Positions 43,853 to 53,493 are shown, numbered from the stretch's first letter. The stretch: DNA of 64,000 nt from Alcaligenes parafaecalis (GCF_026344135.1 NZ_JAPKNA010000003.1:62001-126000), one strand, 5' to 3'. A program made the numbers and translations. The notes: generated by a model from the sequence alone, not told the origin.

Positions 43853-45042
43853 GTCTGTTTGCTGAGCTGACCTCGGGTGTCAATGCAGTGCGTCCAGGAC
43901 GTACGGCATTGCCTGCGTTTGATCGCCCCTTGTTGGCCGCCACGCTGATGCTGACCTTGTTTGGTCTGCTGATGGTGTATTCGGCCTCGATCGCTTTGGC
44001 AGACGGACCGCGCTATGAAAGCTACGGTCGCTATTACTTTGTGATTCGCCACGCCCTGTTCATCGTGGTGGGTGTGGTCATGGCCATGTTTACCGCAACC
44101 GTGCCCTTGCGCGTGTGGCAGAAACTGGCCGTGCCTTTGTTTGTGCTGGCTATTTTCTTGCTGCTTGTCGTGCTGGTCCCCGGTATAGGCCGGGAAGTGA
44201 ACGGCGCCCGTCGCTGGTTGCCTTTGGGCATCATCAACTTCCAGCCTTCGGAGCTGATGAAGCTGGCCATGGTGCTGTATGCGGCCGACTACACCGTGCG
44301 CAAGCAGCAGCATCTGCATACGTTTATACGCGGCTTTTTGCCGATGGCCGTGGCTTTGGGCCTGGTCGGTGTCTTGCTCTTGATGGAGCCTGACCTGGGC
44401 GCCTTCATGGTGATCGTGGCGATTGCTGTCGGCATTCTGTTTATTGGCGGGATCAACGGCAAGTTGTTCTCTGCTTTGCTGGGCATTATGGTCAGCAGCT
44501 TTCTTTTGCTGATCTGGCTCTCGCCTTGGCGTCGGGAGCGTCTGTTCGTTTATCTGGACCCCTGGAACCCTGACAACGCTTATGGCAGTGCGTATCAGCT
44601 CTCGCACTCACTGATTGCTCTGGGTCGTGGCGAGTGGTTTGGCGTGGGCCTGGGTTCCAGCGTAGAAAAACTGCACTACCTGCCTGAAGCCCATACCGAC
44701 TTTATTGTGGCGGTGATTGGCGAGGAGCTGGGTTTTGTAGGCGTATCCGCCCTGATCCTGACTTTCGGCTTTGTGGTGTGGCGCAGCTTCAATATTGGTC
44801 GTCAGGCCAGCGCGATGGATCGCTTGTTCAGCGGCATCGTGGCGCAAGGCGTGGCGCTGTGGTTTGGTGTGCAGGCCTTTATCAATATCGGTGTGGTGCT
44901 GGGTCTCTTGCCTACCAAAGGTCTGACCTTGCCCTTGGTCAGTTACGGTGGTTCGGGCATTGTGATGAATCTGGTGGCGTTTGCCTTGTTACTGCGGGTT
45001 GATTTTGAGAACCGGCAAATGATGCGAGGTAAACGCACATGA
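43849..45042 (+). CDS. ftsW: Septal peptidoglycan glycosyltransferase FtsW
   Basis: FtsW is the SEDS-family polymerase that works with FtsI at the septum. The 397-residue protein has about ten transmembrane helices. Family blocks are LLMVYSASIALADG (helix 1 end), NGARRWLPLGIINFQPSELMKLA (the conserved Arg-Trp and QPSE loop), LMEPDLGAFMVI with the catalytic-type Asp, and PTKGLTLPLVSYGGSGIVMN near the C-terminus. It overlaps murD and murG by 4 bp each, which indicates one polycistronic message. Confidence 0.96.
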   Translation: MSLFAELTSGVNAVRPGRTALPAFDRPLLAATLMLTLFGLLMVYSASIALADGPRYESYGRYYFVIRHALFIVVGVVMAMFTATVPLRVWQKLAVPLFVLAIFLLLVVLVPGIGREVNGARRWLPLGIINFQPSELMKLAMVLYAADYTVRKQQHLHTFIRGFLPMAVALGLVGVLLLMEPDLGAFMVIVAIAVGILFIGGINGKLFSALLGIMVSSFLLLIWLSPWRRERLFVYLDPWNPDNAYGSAYQLSHSLIALGRGEWFGVGLGSSVEKLHYLPEAHTDFIVAVIGEELGFVGVSALILTFGFVVWRSFNIGRQASAMDRLFSGIVAQGVALWFGVQAFINIGVVLGLLPTKGLTLPLVSYGGSGIVMNLVAFALLLRVDFENRQMMRGKRT

Positions 45043-46112
45043 GCACTCCAACCATCCTGATCATGGCTGGCGGTACAGGCGGGCACATCATGCCCGGACT
45101 GGCCGTGGCCGAAGCCATGCAACAGCGCGGCTGGAACGTGTTGTGGTTAGGTCATCCCGAGCGCATGGAAGGTAGCTTGGTCCCTCAGCATGGGATTAAA
45201 ATGCTGCCTCTGCGATTTTCCGGATTACGAGGCAAAGGCGTGAAGGCCTTGCTCTCCTTACCCTTTACCTTGATCAGTGCCTGCTGGCAGGCGCATCGCT
45301 GCTTGCAAGAAGCCAAGCCGGATGTGGTTCTGGGGATGGGCGGCTATGTGGCTTTCCCCGGTGGCCTGATGTCTTTTGTGTCGCGCCGTCCTTTGGTCGT
45401 GCACGAACAAAATGCGGTGGCCGGAACAGCCAACCGCTACTTGGCCAAAATGGCGACCAGCGTGCTGACTGGTTTCCCCGGTGCCTTGCCCGGTGCTGTG
45501 ACGGTTGGCAATCCTGTGCGCGATGCTTTCGTAGGCCAAGGCCCCGCAGCGGAACGCTATGCCAAACGCACTGGGCCACTGCGCATTCTGGTGGTGGGTG
45601 GCAGCTTGGGTGCGGCCGCACTGAATAAAGTGGTGCCTGAAGCCATGGCGCTGATCCCTGCTGAACAGCGTCCGCATGTGACGCACCAGTCTGGTCAGCA
45701 GCATCTGGAAAGTTTGCAGCAAAGCTATGCAGACAATCAGGTACAGGCTGACTGCAAGGCCTTTATTGGCGATATGGCACAGGCCATGAAAGAGGCTGAT
45801 GTGCTGATTTGCCGCGCCGGTGCCATGACGGTAGCCGAAGTTGCAGCGATTGGCGTAGCGGCCCTGTTTGTGCCCCTGCCACATGCCATAGACGATCACC
45901 AGACAGCGAATGCCCGCTACCTGAGCGAATGCTCGGGCGCGTGGCTCAAGAAACAATCGGAGTTGACGGCTCAGTGGCTTGCGCAGTGGTTGCAAGACCT
46001 GGACCGTGAAGAATTAAGTCGTGTGGCTAGCCACGCGCAAGAACATGCACAGTTGAATGCCACGCAGCAGATTGCCGAAGCATGTCAGCAGGCGGCAAGG
46101 AGGGTGGGATGA
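45039..46112 (+). CDS. murG: UDP-GlcNAc:lipid I N-acetylglucosaminyltransferase MurG
   Basis: MurG adds GlcNAc to lipid I to make lipid II at the inner face of the membrane. The 357-residue protein (E. coli 355) is a GT-B enzyme. It has the N-terminal glycine-rich loop MAGGTGGHIMPGLAVAEAM, LGMGGYVAFPGGLMSF, VVHEQNAVAGTANRYLA, the second loop LVVGGSLGAAALNKVVPEA and the UDP-GlcNAc-binding CRAGAMTVAEVAAIGVAALF. It ends at the murC start with an ATGA overlap. Confidence 0.97.
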   Translation: MSTPTILIMAGGTGGHIMPGLAVAEAMQQRGWNVLWLGHPERMEGSLVPQHGIKMLPLRFSGLRGKGVKALLSLPFTLISACWQAHRCLQEAKPDVVLGMGGYVAFPGGLMSFVSRRPLVVHEQNAVAGTANRYLAKMATSVLTGFPGALPGAVTVGNPVRDAFVGQGPAAERYAKRTGPLRILVVGGSLGAAALNKVVPEAMALIPAEQRPHVTHQSGQQHLESLQQSYADNQVQADCKAFIGDMAQAMKEADVLICRAGAMTVAEVAAIGVAALFVPLPHAIDDHQTANARYLSECSGAWLKKQSELTAQWLAQWLQDLDREELSRVASHAQEHAQLNATQQIAEACQQAARRVG

Positions 46113-47515
46113 AACACCGCATTCAACGTATTCATTTTGTAGGGATAGGCGGCTCGGGCATGAGCGGTATTGCCGAAGTCATGCTGAACCTGGGCTTTGC
46201 CATCAGTGGCTCCGATATTCAGGAAACGGCGGTGACCCGTCGTCTGGAACAATTGGGTGCCCGCATTGTTATCGGTCATCACGCTGAAAACGTGGCCGGA
46301 ATGGGCGCGATTGTCACCTCGACCGCTATTGCGGGCGATAACCCTGAAGTGTTGGCCGCTCGTGCAGCCCGCATTCCAGTGGTGCCTCGTGCTCTGATGC
46401 TGGCCGAGCTGATGCGCCTGAAGCGCGGTATCGCTGTGGCCGGTACGCATGGAAAGACCACTACCACCAGCCTGGTAGCCAGCCTGTTGGGCGCGGCCGA
46501 TCTGGACCCGACCTTTGTGATCGGTGGTCGACTGAATTCGGCCGGTGCCAATGCCCGTCTGGGGCAGGGCGATTACATCGTCGTGGAAGCGGACGAGTCT
46601 GATGCGTCCTTCCTGAATCTGTTGCCGGTGATGGCCATCATCACCAACATCGACGTAGACCATATGGACACCTATGGTCATGACGTTGCCCGACTGAAAA
46701 GCGCCTTTATCGACTTCACCCATCGCCTGCCGTTTTACGGCAGCGCCATCGTGTGTAACGACGATGCGAATGTGCGCGAAATCATTCCTTTTGTATCGCG
46801 TCCTGTCACGACTTATGGCATTGATACCGATGCACAAGTCCGTGCCATCAACATCGAAAGCCGTGGCACCACCATGTGTTTTGACGTGCAGCGCAAAGGG
46901 GCAACAGGTGATCTTCCCCTGCTGTCCGTGTGTCTGAATCTGCCCGGAAAACACAATGTACTCAATGCCTTGGCCGCTATTGCTGTCGCCACGGAACTGG
47001 GTGTCAGTGACGAAGTAATTGCCCGTGGCCTGAGCGAGTTCACCGGTGTTGGTCGCCGCTTCTCCATGGTGGGTGACTTCCCGGTTTCCCAGGAGCATGG
47101 TGGCGGCACGTTTACCGTTGTTGACGATTACGGTCACCATCCTGTCGAAATGGCTGCTACCTTGGCGGCCGCACGTGGTGCTTGGCCTGAGCGTCGCATC
47201 GTGTTGGCGTTCCAGCCACACCGCTACACACGCACCCGTGATTGCTTTGAAGATTTCGTGCAGGTACTTAGCCAGGCCGATGCGGTCCTCCTTGGAGAGG
47301 TCTACCCCGCTGGCGAGGCTCCTCTTGTGGCCGCCGATGGCCGTGCCTTGAGTCGCGCAGTGCGTGTGCTCGGCAAGGTCGAACCCATTTTCGTGGCCGA
47401 AATCAGCGATATGGCACAAGCCGTCCTGGACTTTGTCCGTGATGGTGATGTGGTGTTGGTAATGGGTGCAGGGTCCATCAGCCGGATCCCTGCTCAATTG
47501 GGAGAAATGGCATGA
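46109..47515 (+). CDS. murC: UDP-N-acetylmuramate--L-alanine ligase MurC
   Basis: MurC makes the first peptide bond of the stem by adding L-Ala to UDP-MurNAc. The 468-residue protein has the Rossmann start IHFVGIGGSGMSGIAEVMLN, the ATP site IAVAGTHGKTTTTSLVASLL near residue 108, VVEADESDASFLNL, and VVDDYGHHPVEMAATLAAAR in the C-terminal domain. ATG 46109 is preceded by AAGGAGG and overlaps the murG stop. An earlier in-frame start lacks homology. ddl overlaps its end by 4 bp. Confidence 0.97.
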   Translation: MKHRIQRIHFVGIGGSGMSGIAEVMLNLGFAISGSDIQETAVTRRLEQLGARIVIGHHAENVAGMGAIVTSTAIAGDNPEVLAARAARIPVVPRALMLAELMRLKRGIAVAGTHGKTTTTSLVASLLGAADLDPTFVIGGRLNSAGANARLGQGDYIVVEADESDASFLNLLPVMAIITNIDVDHMDTYGHDVARLKSAFIDFTHRLPFYGSAIVCNDDANVREIIPFVSRPVTTYGIDTDAQVRAINIESRGTTMCFDVQRKGATGDLPLLSVCLNLPGKHNVLNALAAIAVATELGVSDEVIARGLSEFTGVGRRFSMVGDFPVSQEHGGGTFTVVDDYGHHPVEMAATLAAARGAWPERRIVLAFQPHRYTRTRDCFEDFVQVLSQADAVLLGEVYPAGEAPLVAADGRALSRAVRVLGKVEPIFVAEISDMAQAVLDFVRDGDVVLVMGAGSISRIPAQLGEMA

Positions 47516-48462
47516 CAGCGGATTTTGGTCGAGTCGGCGTGTTGTACGGCGGCAAGTCCGCCGAACGTGAAGTGTCCTTGATGTCTGGCGCAGGCGTGCA
47601 TGAAGCCCTGTGCAGCATGGGTGTGGACGCGCATTTGTTCGATATGGGCGAGAAGGGACTGACCGAACTGGCTCAGGCCGGTTTTGACCGCGTGTTTATT
47701 GCTTTGCATGGTCGTTACGGCGAAGACGGCACCTTGCAGGGTGCGCTGGAATGGATGGGCATCCCCTACACCGGCAGCGGTGTGATGGCCTCCGGCCTGG
47801 CCATGGACAAGATCATGACCAAGCACGTCTGGCAGCACCTGGGCCTGCCAACGCCTGGCTTTGCGCAACTGGATCATGTCAGCCAGGTTGCCGCCGCGGT
47901 GGAACGGCTGGGTGTACCCCTGATCATGAAGCCGCCCCACGAAGGTTCGACTGTGGGTGTGGTTCGTGTGGATCGCGCCGAAGAAGCCGTTGCCGCCTTT
48001 GAAACCGCCATGCACTACGACACGGTCGTGCTGGCCGAGCAATTCATTCGTGGTCGCGAATTGACCGTGCCCGTTGTTGGTGTGGGTGCCCAGGCGCGTG
48101 CCTTGCCGGTGATCGACATTGTTGCGCCACAGGGCAATTACGACTTCGAGCACAAGTACTACTCGAACGAGACCCAATACTTCTGTCCAGCCGATTTGTC
48201 GCCCGAGCTGACCGCCCACATCCAGGACTTGTCCGTGCGTGCATTTAACGCTCTGGGTTGTGAGGGCTGGGGTCGCGCCGACTTCATGCTGGATGAACAA
48301 AATCGCCCCTGGTTGCTGGAGATGAACACCTCTCCGGGCATGACCAGCCATTCTTTGGTGCCGATGGCAGCCAAAGCGGAAGGCACAAGCTACGCCCAGT
48401 TGTGCGTGAATATTTTGGCAACGGCCCGCTGCAAAGTGCAGGCCATTGCTCGCAGCCTATAG
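47512..48462 (+). CDS. ddl: D-alanine--D-alanine ligase
   Basis: Ddl joins two D-alanines for the peptidoglycan stem. The 316-residue ATP-grasp protein (E. coli DdlB 306) has VGVLYGGKSAEREVSLMSG at the start, then FIALHGRYGEDGTLQGALEW and IPYTGSGVMASGLAMDK. LIMKPPHEGSTVGVVRV is the ATP-binding loop, and GWGRADFMLD..NRPWLLEMNT is the metal/ATP end. In this position it is the ddlB counterpart. It overlaps murC by 4 bp; ftsQ begins 17 bp later. Confidence 0.97.
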   Translation: MTADFGRVGVLYGGKSAEREVSLMSGAGVHEALCSMGVDAHLFDMGEKGLTELAQAGFDRVFIALHGRYGEDGTLQGALEWMGIPYTGSGVMASGLAMDKIMTKHVWQHLGLPTPGFAQLDHVSQVAAAVERLGVPLIMKPPHEGSTVGVVRVDRAEEAVAAFETAMHYDTVVLAEQFIRGRELTVPVVGVGAQARALPVIDIVAPQGNYDFEHKYYSNETQYFCPADLSPELTAHIQDLSVRAFNALGCEGWGRADFMLDEQNRPWLLEMNTSPGMTSHSLVPMAAKAEGTSYAQLCVNILATARCKVQAIARSL

Positions 48463-48479
48463 AACGTGGAGCCTGGTTC

Positions 48480-49271
48480 ATGTTTTCCGATGCCCGTCTG
48501 ACCAACCTGATCGCCAATACGCTGGCTTTGCTAGCGGTATCGGCATTGGTGATCGGTGTTGTGGTTTGGGCAGTGCGTCGTCCCTATTTCAATATTGAGC
48601 GCATCCAGATCGAATCCTCGCAGGGTGAGCCTCTGGCTTATGTGACTCCGGAAGGGGTGAAGGCCACGATTGCAGGCCGTCTGGAAGGCAACTTCTTCAC
48701 GGTGGATCTGGACAAGTCGCGCGCCTTGATTGAAACGGCTCCCTGGGTACGACGCGCACAAATCCGACGCGTTTGGCCCAACAGCCTGTCGGTACGCATT
48801 GAAGAGCAGCAACCGCTGGCTTACTGGAACGAAGACGAAATGATCAACACCTGGGGTGAGTCATTTTCGGCCAATAAAGCCGTGGTTCCTGATGAAGTGG
48901 ATTTGCCCCAGTTAAGCGGCCCTCCCAATTCGGAGCGTCTGGTGGTGCAACGGTATGCCGAGCTGGCACGCTGGTTTGGCCCCCTGGAGGTGCAGGTCAG
49001 TGAAGTGACCTTGAGCCCGCGCTACGCCTGGGATGTGGTTTTGTCGAACGGGATGCAGTTGAGCCTGGGCCGTGACCCGGCGGCTGACATTGCAGACCCG
49101 CACGGCCGTAAAGGGGCGTTGCCCTTTGCGGTGCGGATTGAACGATTTGTGCAGGCATGGCCTGCCATGATGCAGCGGCTTGGCGACCGTGCTTTGCAAA
49201 GTGCCGATTTACGTTACCCGAATGGCTTTGCGATAACGCTGGCTCCGGTTTCATCTACCCCTGTGAAGTAA
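48480..49271 (+). CDS. ftsQ: Cell division protein FtsQ
   Basis: FtsQ is the bitopic scaffold of the FtsQLB complex. The 263-residue product has a short cytoplasmic tail (about 12 residues), one transmembrane helix (about 13-33, NTLALLAVSALVIGVVVWAV), and a POTRA domain starting FNIERIQIESSQGEPLAYVT. The beta domain includes APWVRRAQIRRVWPNSLSVR, the most conserved block of the family. ATG 48480 has GGAG upstream at 48468-48471. An upstream extension overlapping ddl is not supported. ftsA follows after 7 bp. Confidence 0.94.
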   Translation: MFSDARLTNLIANTLALLAVSALVIGVVVWAVRRPYFNIERIQIESSQGEPLAYVTPEGVKATIAGRLEGNFFTVDLDKSRALIETAPWVRRAQIRRVWPNSLSVRIEEQQPLAYWNEDEMINTWGESFSANKAVVPDEVDLPQLSGPPNSERLVVQRYAELARWFGPLEVQVSEVTLSPRYAWDVVLSNGMQLSLGRDPAADIADPHGRKGALPFAVRIERFVQAWPAMMQRLGDRALQSADLRYPNGFAITLAPVSSTPVK

Positions 49272-49278
49272 AGAACAT

Positions 49279-50505
49279 ATGACTCGTGACATCAAAGACC
49301 TGATCGTTGCATTGGACATCGGCACCAGCAAAGTGGTTGCGGTGGTGGCCGAAGTGCTGCCGGAAGGCCGGTTTGAAGTGCTTGGTCTGGGCCAGCATGA
49401 ATCCCAGGGCATGCGCAAAGGGGTAGTCGTCAATATCGAGACGACGGTCAATTCCATCCAGCGCGCTCTGGAAGAGGCGGAGCTGATGGCCGATTGCAAG
49501 ATCCGTGAGGTTTACACCGGAATTGCAGGCAGCCACATCACCAGCTTCAACTCCAGCGGCATGGTGGCGGTGAAAGACAAGGAAGTGACGGCAACTGATG
49601 TGGCGCGGGTGATTGAAACGGCCAAGGCCGTGAATATCCCGACGGACCAGCAAGTGCTGCACGTGCTGACGCAGGAATTCATTGTGGATTCGCAAGAAGA
49701 CATCCGCGAGCCTATCGGCATGAGCGGTTTGCGTCTGGAAGTGCGGGTTCACATTGTGACCGGTGCCGTCAGTGCAGCGCAGAACATCGTCAAGTGCGTG
49801 CGTCGTTGCGGTCTGGAAGTGCAGGACCTGATTTTGCAGCCTCTGGCTTCCAGCTTGTCCTGCCTGACCGCCGACGAAAAAGAATTGGGTGTGGTGCTGG
49901 TAGATATTGGTGGCGGTACAACCGACATCGCCATCTACACCGGTGGCGCGATCCGTCATACCGACGTGATTCCTATCGCGGGCGACCAGATCACCAGCGA
50001 TATCGCTGCCATGCTGCGCACGCCGACGCCGGATGCGGAAGAAATCAAGCTGCGTTTTGGGGTGGCCAAGCAGTCGCTGGCCCATCCGGAAGAAATGATC
50101 GAAGTGCCCGGTCTGGGTGATCGTCCCAACCGCCAGGTCAAGCGCCAGGCTTTGGGTGCAGTGATCGAGCCGCGTGTGGAAGAGCTGTTTACCTTTGTGC
50201 AGCAAAGTCTGCGCGAATCGGGCTACGAAGACTTGCTGTCCTCTGGCATCGTGCTGACCGGTGGTACGGCCATGTTGCCGGGCATCGTGGAGTTGGCCGA
50301 GGACGTCTTCCTGAAACCCGTGCGTATTGCCGTGCCTAGCTACGAAGGCAGCCTGGCTGATGTCATGCGCAACCCACGTTTTTCGACTGTTATGGGCCTG
50401 TTGACCGAAGCACGTCTGCAAAGCGCTCGTGGCCGCAAAGTGGCCCAGCAAAAAGGCAGCGTCAAAGGTTTGATGGCGCGCATGAAGGAATGGTTCATGA
50501 ATTAA
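49279..50505 (+). CDS. ftsA: Cell division protein FtsA
   Basis: FtsA is the actin-like ATPase that tethers FtsZ to the membrane and signals to the divisome. The 408-residue protein starts LIVALDIGTSKVVAVVAEV (phosphate 1 loop). It has VLVDIGGGTTDIAIYTGGAI (phosphate 2) and GIVLTGGTAMLPGIVELAE (adenosine motif), and ends with the amphipathic membrane helix GLMARMKEWFMN. Length is close to E. coli FtsA (420). It lies between ftsQ (7 bp) and ftsZ (171 bp). Confidence 0.97.
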   Translation: MTRDIKDLIVALDIGTSKVVAVVAEVLPEGRFEVLGLGQHESQGMRKGVVVNIETTVNSIQRALEEAELMADCKIREVYTGIAGSHITSFNSSGMVAVKDKEVTATDVARVIETAKAVNIPTDQQVLHVLTQEFIVDSQEDIREPIGMSGLRLEVRVHIVTGAVSAAQNIVKCVRRCGLEVQDLILQPLASSLSCLTADEKELGVVLVDIGGGTTDIAIYTGGAIRHTDVIPIAGDQITSDIAAMLRTPTPDAEEIKLRFGVAKQSLAHPEEMIEVPGLGDRPNRQVKRQALGAVIEPRVEELFTFVQQSLRESGYEDLLSSGIVLTGGTAMLPGIVELAEDVFLKPVRIAVPSYEGSLADVMRNPRFSTVMGLLTEARLQSARGRKVAQQKGSVKGLMARMKEWFMN

Positions 50506-50676
50506 GGGCGTTGCAAGACGCTCAGGTCGGGCAGTCCGCAAGGGCGGTCCAGGAGGCAGTTCAAACCGGTTGCGAGCCCCCAGGTTGGCAGATGTTTTGA
50601 GCTGATTCCAAATTTCAGTTGTATCGGGGAAGTACGTAGAAACTTGACTAATTAAGTGTTTGAGTGGGAGTCAATC

Positions 50677-51843
50677 ATGATGAACTTTGAAATGTTAGAT
50701 ACCAGCGGTAGCGGCACGGTCATTAAGGTCGTGGGCGTGGGTGGCGCAGGCGGCAATGCTGTGACGCATATGATTCACTCGGGTGTTCAGGGTGTTGATT
50801 TCATTTGCGCCAATACCGATTCGCAGGCCCTGGCCAGCAGCGACGCACCGATTCAGATCCGTCTGGGTCGCAGCGGCCTGGGTGCCGGTGCCAAGCCTGA
50901 CCAAGGTCGTGCAGCAGCAGAAACTGCTCGCGAAGAAATCCGTGCTGCCTTGAACGGTGCCAATATGGTGTTTATCACGGCCGGTATGGGCGGTGGCACC
51001 GGTACAGGCGCCAGCCCCGTCGTGGCTGAAGTAGCCAAGGAACTGGGCATTTTGACCGTGGGTGTGGTCACCAAACCTTTCTCCTTTGAAGGCAACCGCC
51101 GTTTGCGCATGGCCGAAGAAGGGATCGAGGAGCTGAGCAAGCACGTTCACTCCCTGATCGTTGTATTGAACGAAAACCTGTACGACTTGATGGACGAGGA
51201 CGCAACTCAGTCCGACTGCTTCAAGGCGGCTGACGATGTCTTGCACAATGCCTGCGCCGGTATTGCCGAGATCATCAATGTTGAAGGTAACGTGAACGTC
51301 GACTTTGAAGACGTGAAAACCATCATGGGCGAGCAAGGCCAAGCCATGATGGGTACGGCTGTGGCTTCTGGCTCGAACCGTGCTCGTGAAGCGGCCGAGC
51401 GTGCCATTGCCTGCCCATTGCTGGAAGGTGTGGACCTGCACGGTGCCCGCGGTATGCTGGTGAACATCACTTCTTCGGCATCCCTGAAAATGCGCGAAAC
51501 CCGCGAAATCATGGACACCATCCGTGGTTACGCTGCTGAAGACGCCACGGTTATTTTCGGTACGGCTTACGACGAATCCATGGGCGACAGCCTGCGTGTT
51601 ACCGTTGTGGCTACCGGTCTGGGTCGCAAGCAAGCGCGTCCACAGTTGGTACAAAACAACGAAGAAGTGTTACGTACAGGTACGGACAACATGCCTGTCA
51701 TCGGTGTGGATTACGCCAACGCCGACGTGCCAGCGGTCATCCGTAACCCACGTAGCCAAGCCTCGGCCCAGGTGCGTGCTTTGGAGACAGCCGGTATGGA
51801 TCACTTCGATATTCCGGCGTTCTTGCGCAAGCAGGCTGATTAA
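50677..51843 (+). CDS. ftsZ: Cell division GTPase FtsZ
   Basis: FtsZ polymerises into the Z ring. The 388-residue protein has IKVVGVGGAGGNAVTHMI, the tubulin signature AGMGGGTGTGASPVVAEVA (about residues 105-123), NVDFEDVKTIMGEQG (the T7 loop that completes GTP hydrolysis), and the C-terminal peptide DHFDIPAFLRKQAD that binds FtsA and ZipA. Two adjacent ATGs (50677 and 50680) follow GTGGGAG. I list the first. The 171 bp before it contains a weak possible promoter (TTGAGC 50597, TGTATC 50620), which would fit the extra expression of ftsZ seen in other species. Confidence 0.98.
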   Translation: MMNFEMLDTSGSGTVIKVVGVGGAGGNAVTHMIHSGVQGVDFICANTDSQALASSDAPIQIRLGRSGLGAGAKPDQGRAAAETAREEIRAALNGANMVFITAGMGGGTGTGASPVVAEVAKELGILTVGVVTKPFSFEGNRRLRMAEEGIEELSKHVHSLIVVLNENLYDLMDEDATQSDCFKAADDVLHNACAGIAEIINVEGNVNVDFEDVKTIMGEQGQAMMGTAVASGSNRAREAAERAIACPLLEGVDLHGARGMLVNITSSASLKMRETREIMDTIRGYAAEDATVIFGTAYDESMGDSLRVTVVATGLGRKQARPQLVQNNEEVLRTGTDNMPVIGVDYANADVPAVIRNPRSQASAQVRALETAGMDHFDIPAFLRKQAD

Positions 51844-51894
51844 AAATCAAGTTCGGCGATTACCCGAGTCGCCAATTTGATTTCTCCCACGACT

Positions 51895-51921
51895 CCCCCT
51901 GAGCGTCCGCGTTCAGGGGGT
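51895..51921. repeat. Hairpin between ftsZ and lpxC
   Basis: CCCCCTGAGCG (51896-51906) pairs with CGTTCAGGGGG (51910-51920) with one mismatch-type wobble. No T-run follows directly, so it is a stem-loop of unclear role, perhaps an attenuator or mRNA 3' end. A weaker GGCGA/TCGCC hairpin followed by a T-rich stretch lies just before it (51855-51874). Confidence 0.5.
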
Positions 51922-51947
51922 GTAAGTGCTTTGTTGTGTCGGGGTGT

Positions 51948-51978
51948 TTGACGTTTGACAATCGCGCAGGTCTATAAA
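51948..51978 (+). promoter_or_regulatory. Possible lpxC promoter
   Basis: TTGACG (51948-51953) and TATAAA (51973-51978) are 19 bp apart, and a second TTGACA lies at 51955-51960. Spacing is longer than ideal. It sits 76 bp before the lpxC ATG, after the ftsZ hairpins, and would let lpxC be transcribed apart from the dcw cluster. Confidence 0.45.
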
Positions 51979-52053
51979 AAGCGTATAGTGGATAACCCGC
52001 ATTACGGTTACAATAGTCTTTGCGAACAATACTTTACAAATACAAGAACAGCC

Positions 52054-52977
52054 ATGCTTCGTCAGCGCACCATCAAAAATGTCATCAGTACCAAAGGGGT
52101 CGGCCTGCACTCCGGTCGTCGTGTCGAGCTGACACTGCGTCCCGCTGCGCCTGACACGGGTATTGTGTTTCACCGTATTGACTTGCCGGAAATCGTGGAT
52201 TTGCCTGCGCAAGCCGATAAGGTCGGTGGCACGCGTATGGCGTCGGTGCTGATCAAGGACAATGTCCGGGTTTCAACTGTAGAGCATCTGATGTCCGCCA
52301 TTGCTGGCCTGGGCATTGATAACCTGCATGTGGACCTGACGGCTGAAGAAGTGCCCATCATGGATGGCAGCGCAGGCACGTTTGTGTATTTGTTGCGTTC
52401 GGCAGGCTTGCAAGAGCAGGAAGCTGCCAAGAAATTTTTGCGTGTCCTCAAACCCATTGAAGTCTCCGAAGGCGAGGGTCAGGACATTAAGTGGGCTCGT
52501 CTGGAGCCCTATGAAGGCTTTGCCCTTCAATTTTCTATTGATTTTCACCACCCGGCTATTGATGCAACCGCCAATTTTGCCGAGGTGGATTTTGCGCATG
52601 ACTCGTATGTGAAGACTATTTCGCGTGCGCGTACCTTCGGGTTCGCCAGTGAAGTGGAAGCTTTGCGTGCGGCCGGTCTGGCCCGTGGCGGCAGTTTGGA
52701 CAATGCCATCGTCATGGACGAGTACCGTGTCCTGAATAGCGACGGTCTGCGTTACGAGGACGAGTTCGTCAAGCACAAGATTCTGGATGCGATTGGCGAC
52801 TTGTACCTGATTGGCAAGCCTCTGATTGCGCGCTATGTGGCGTGCAAATCCGGGCATGGTTTGAACAACCAGTTGGCGCGCGCCTTGCTCGCCGCCCAGG
52901 ATAGTTGGGAACTGGTGACTTTCGAGTCCGCCGCCAGTGCGCCCCATGCTTTTTCCAGCGAGTGGAAATTCGCTTGA
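52054..52977 (+). CDS. lpxC: UDP-3-O-acyl-N-acetylglucosamine deacetylase LpxC
   Basis: LpxC is the zinc deacetylase that commits UDP-GlcNAc to lipid A. The 307-residue protein (E. coli 305) begins MLRQRTIKNVISTKGVGLHSG. Its zinc ligands are in STVEHLMSAIAGLGIDNL (first His) and FVKHKILDAIGDLYLIG (His and Asp). VEEVPIMDGSA-type sequence (AEEVPIMDGSAGTFVYLL) holds the catalytic Glu region. I chose ATG 52054, which gives the standard length, over an upstream extension from 51955. The ribosome site is weak. Confidence 0.97.
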   Translation: MLRQRTIKNVISTKGVGLHSGRRVELTLRPAAPDTGIVFHRIDLPEIVDLPAQADKVGGTRMASVLIKDNVRVSTVEHLMSAIAGLGIDNLHVDLTAEEVPIMDGSAGTFVYLLRSAGLQEQEAAKKFLRVLKPIEVSEGEGQDIKWARLEPYEGFALQFSIDFHHPAIDATANFAEVDFAHDSYVKTISRARTFGFASEVEALRAAGLARGGSLDNAIVMDEYRVLNSDGLRYEDEFVKHKILDAIGDLYLIGKPLIARYVACKSGHGLNNQLARALLAAQDSWELVTFESAASAPHAFSSEWKFA

Positions 52978-53010
52978 TACGCGCTTAGGGTCCCGATCTT
53001 GGTGTTTTGT

Positions 53011-53493
53011 TTAGCCGCGATGATGACGCAACAAGCGTTCGATGGCTTCAGCCAAGGGACCTTGCGGCAATGAGTCATGCAGCTTTTCAAATGATTCCAA
53101 GGCCCGCTCGTCCAGGACTTGTACCTGGCGTGCGGGCTTTTCTGTCACGCTTGCAAACAAATGGGCTTGCACGTGGACCAGCGCCTCGCTAATGTTCCAG
53201 CCAGCGGCATTCATATGTCGCGTCACAGTAGGCAAAAGCTGACGCAGCTTGGCCGCATGCGCCGCGCTGGGAACTGCCAGCGTCAATTGCTGTCTGTCTA
53301 TACGAGCAACTTTACAAGCCTTGCCCAAAGCAGGTGGCAAGGCTTTATTGACATGGGTCTGTGCCGCCATTAGCTGCCGGGCCATTTCCAGTACCTGGGA
53401 ACCCTGCTGGTCGTTGGCCAGCCAACCCAAAGCGTGGCTTTGCCCGCTACTGCGTTTTTTCGCGGCTGAGGTAAAAGGGGGCTTCCAGGTCAT
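53011..53493 (-). CDS. dciA: DUF721 protein, DciA-like predicted replicative helicase loader
   Basis: This 160-residue protein matches the DUF721/DciA pattern. An N-terminal basic stretch (TSAAKKRSSGQSHAL) leads into a compact KH-like domain with LPPALGKACKVARIDRQQLTLAVPSAAHAAKLRQLLP. The middle motif, a strand followed by SAAHAAKLRQ, is typical of the family. DciA helps load DnaB in bacteria that lack DnaC or DnaI. I chose ATG 53491-53493. It lies on the minus strand between lpxC and the M23 peptidase gene, with starts of the latter two only 18 bp apart, so their promoters must overlap coding DNA. Confidence 0.8.
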   Translation of the reverse strand: MTWKPPFTSAAKKRSSGQSHALGWLANDQQGSQVLEMARQLMAAQTHVNKALPPALGKACKVARIDRQQLTLAVPSAAHAAKLRQLLPTVTRHMNAAGWNISEALVHVQAHLFASVTEKPARQVQVLDERALESFEKLHDSLPQGPLAEAIERLLRHHRG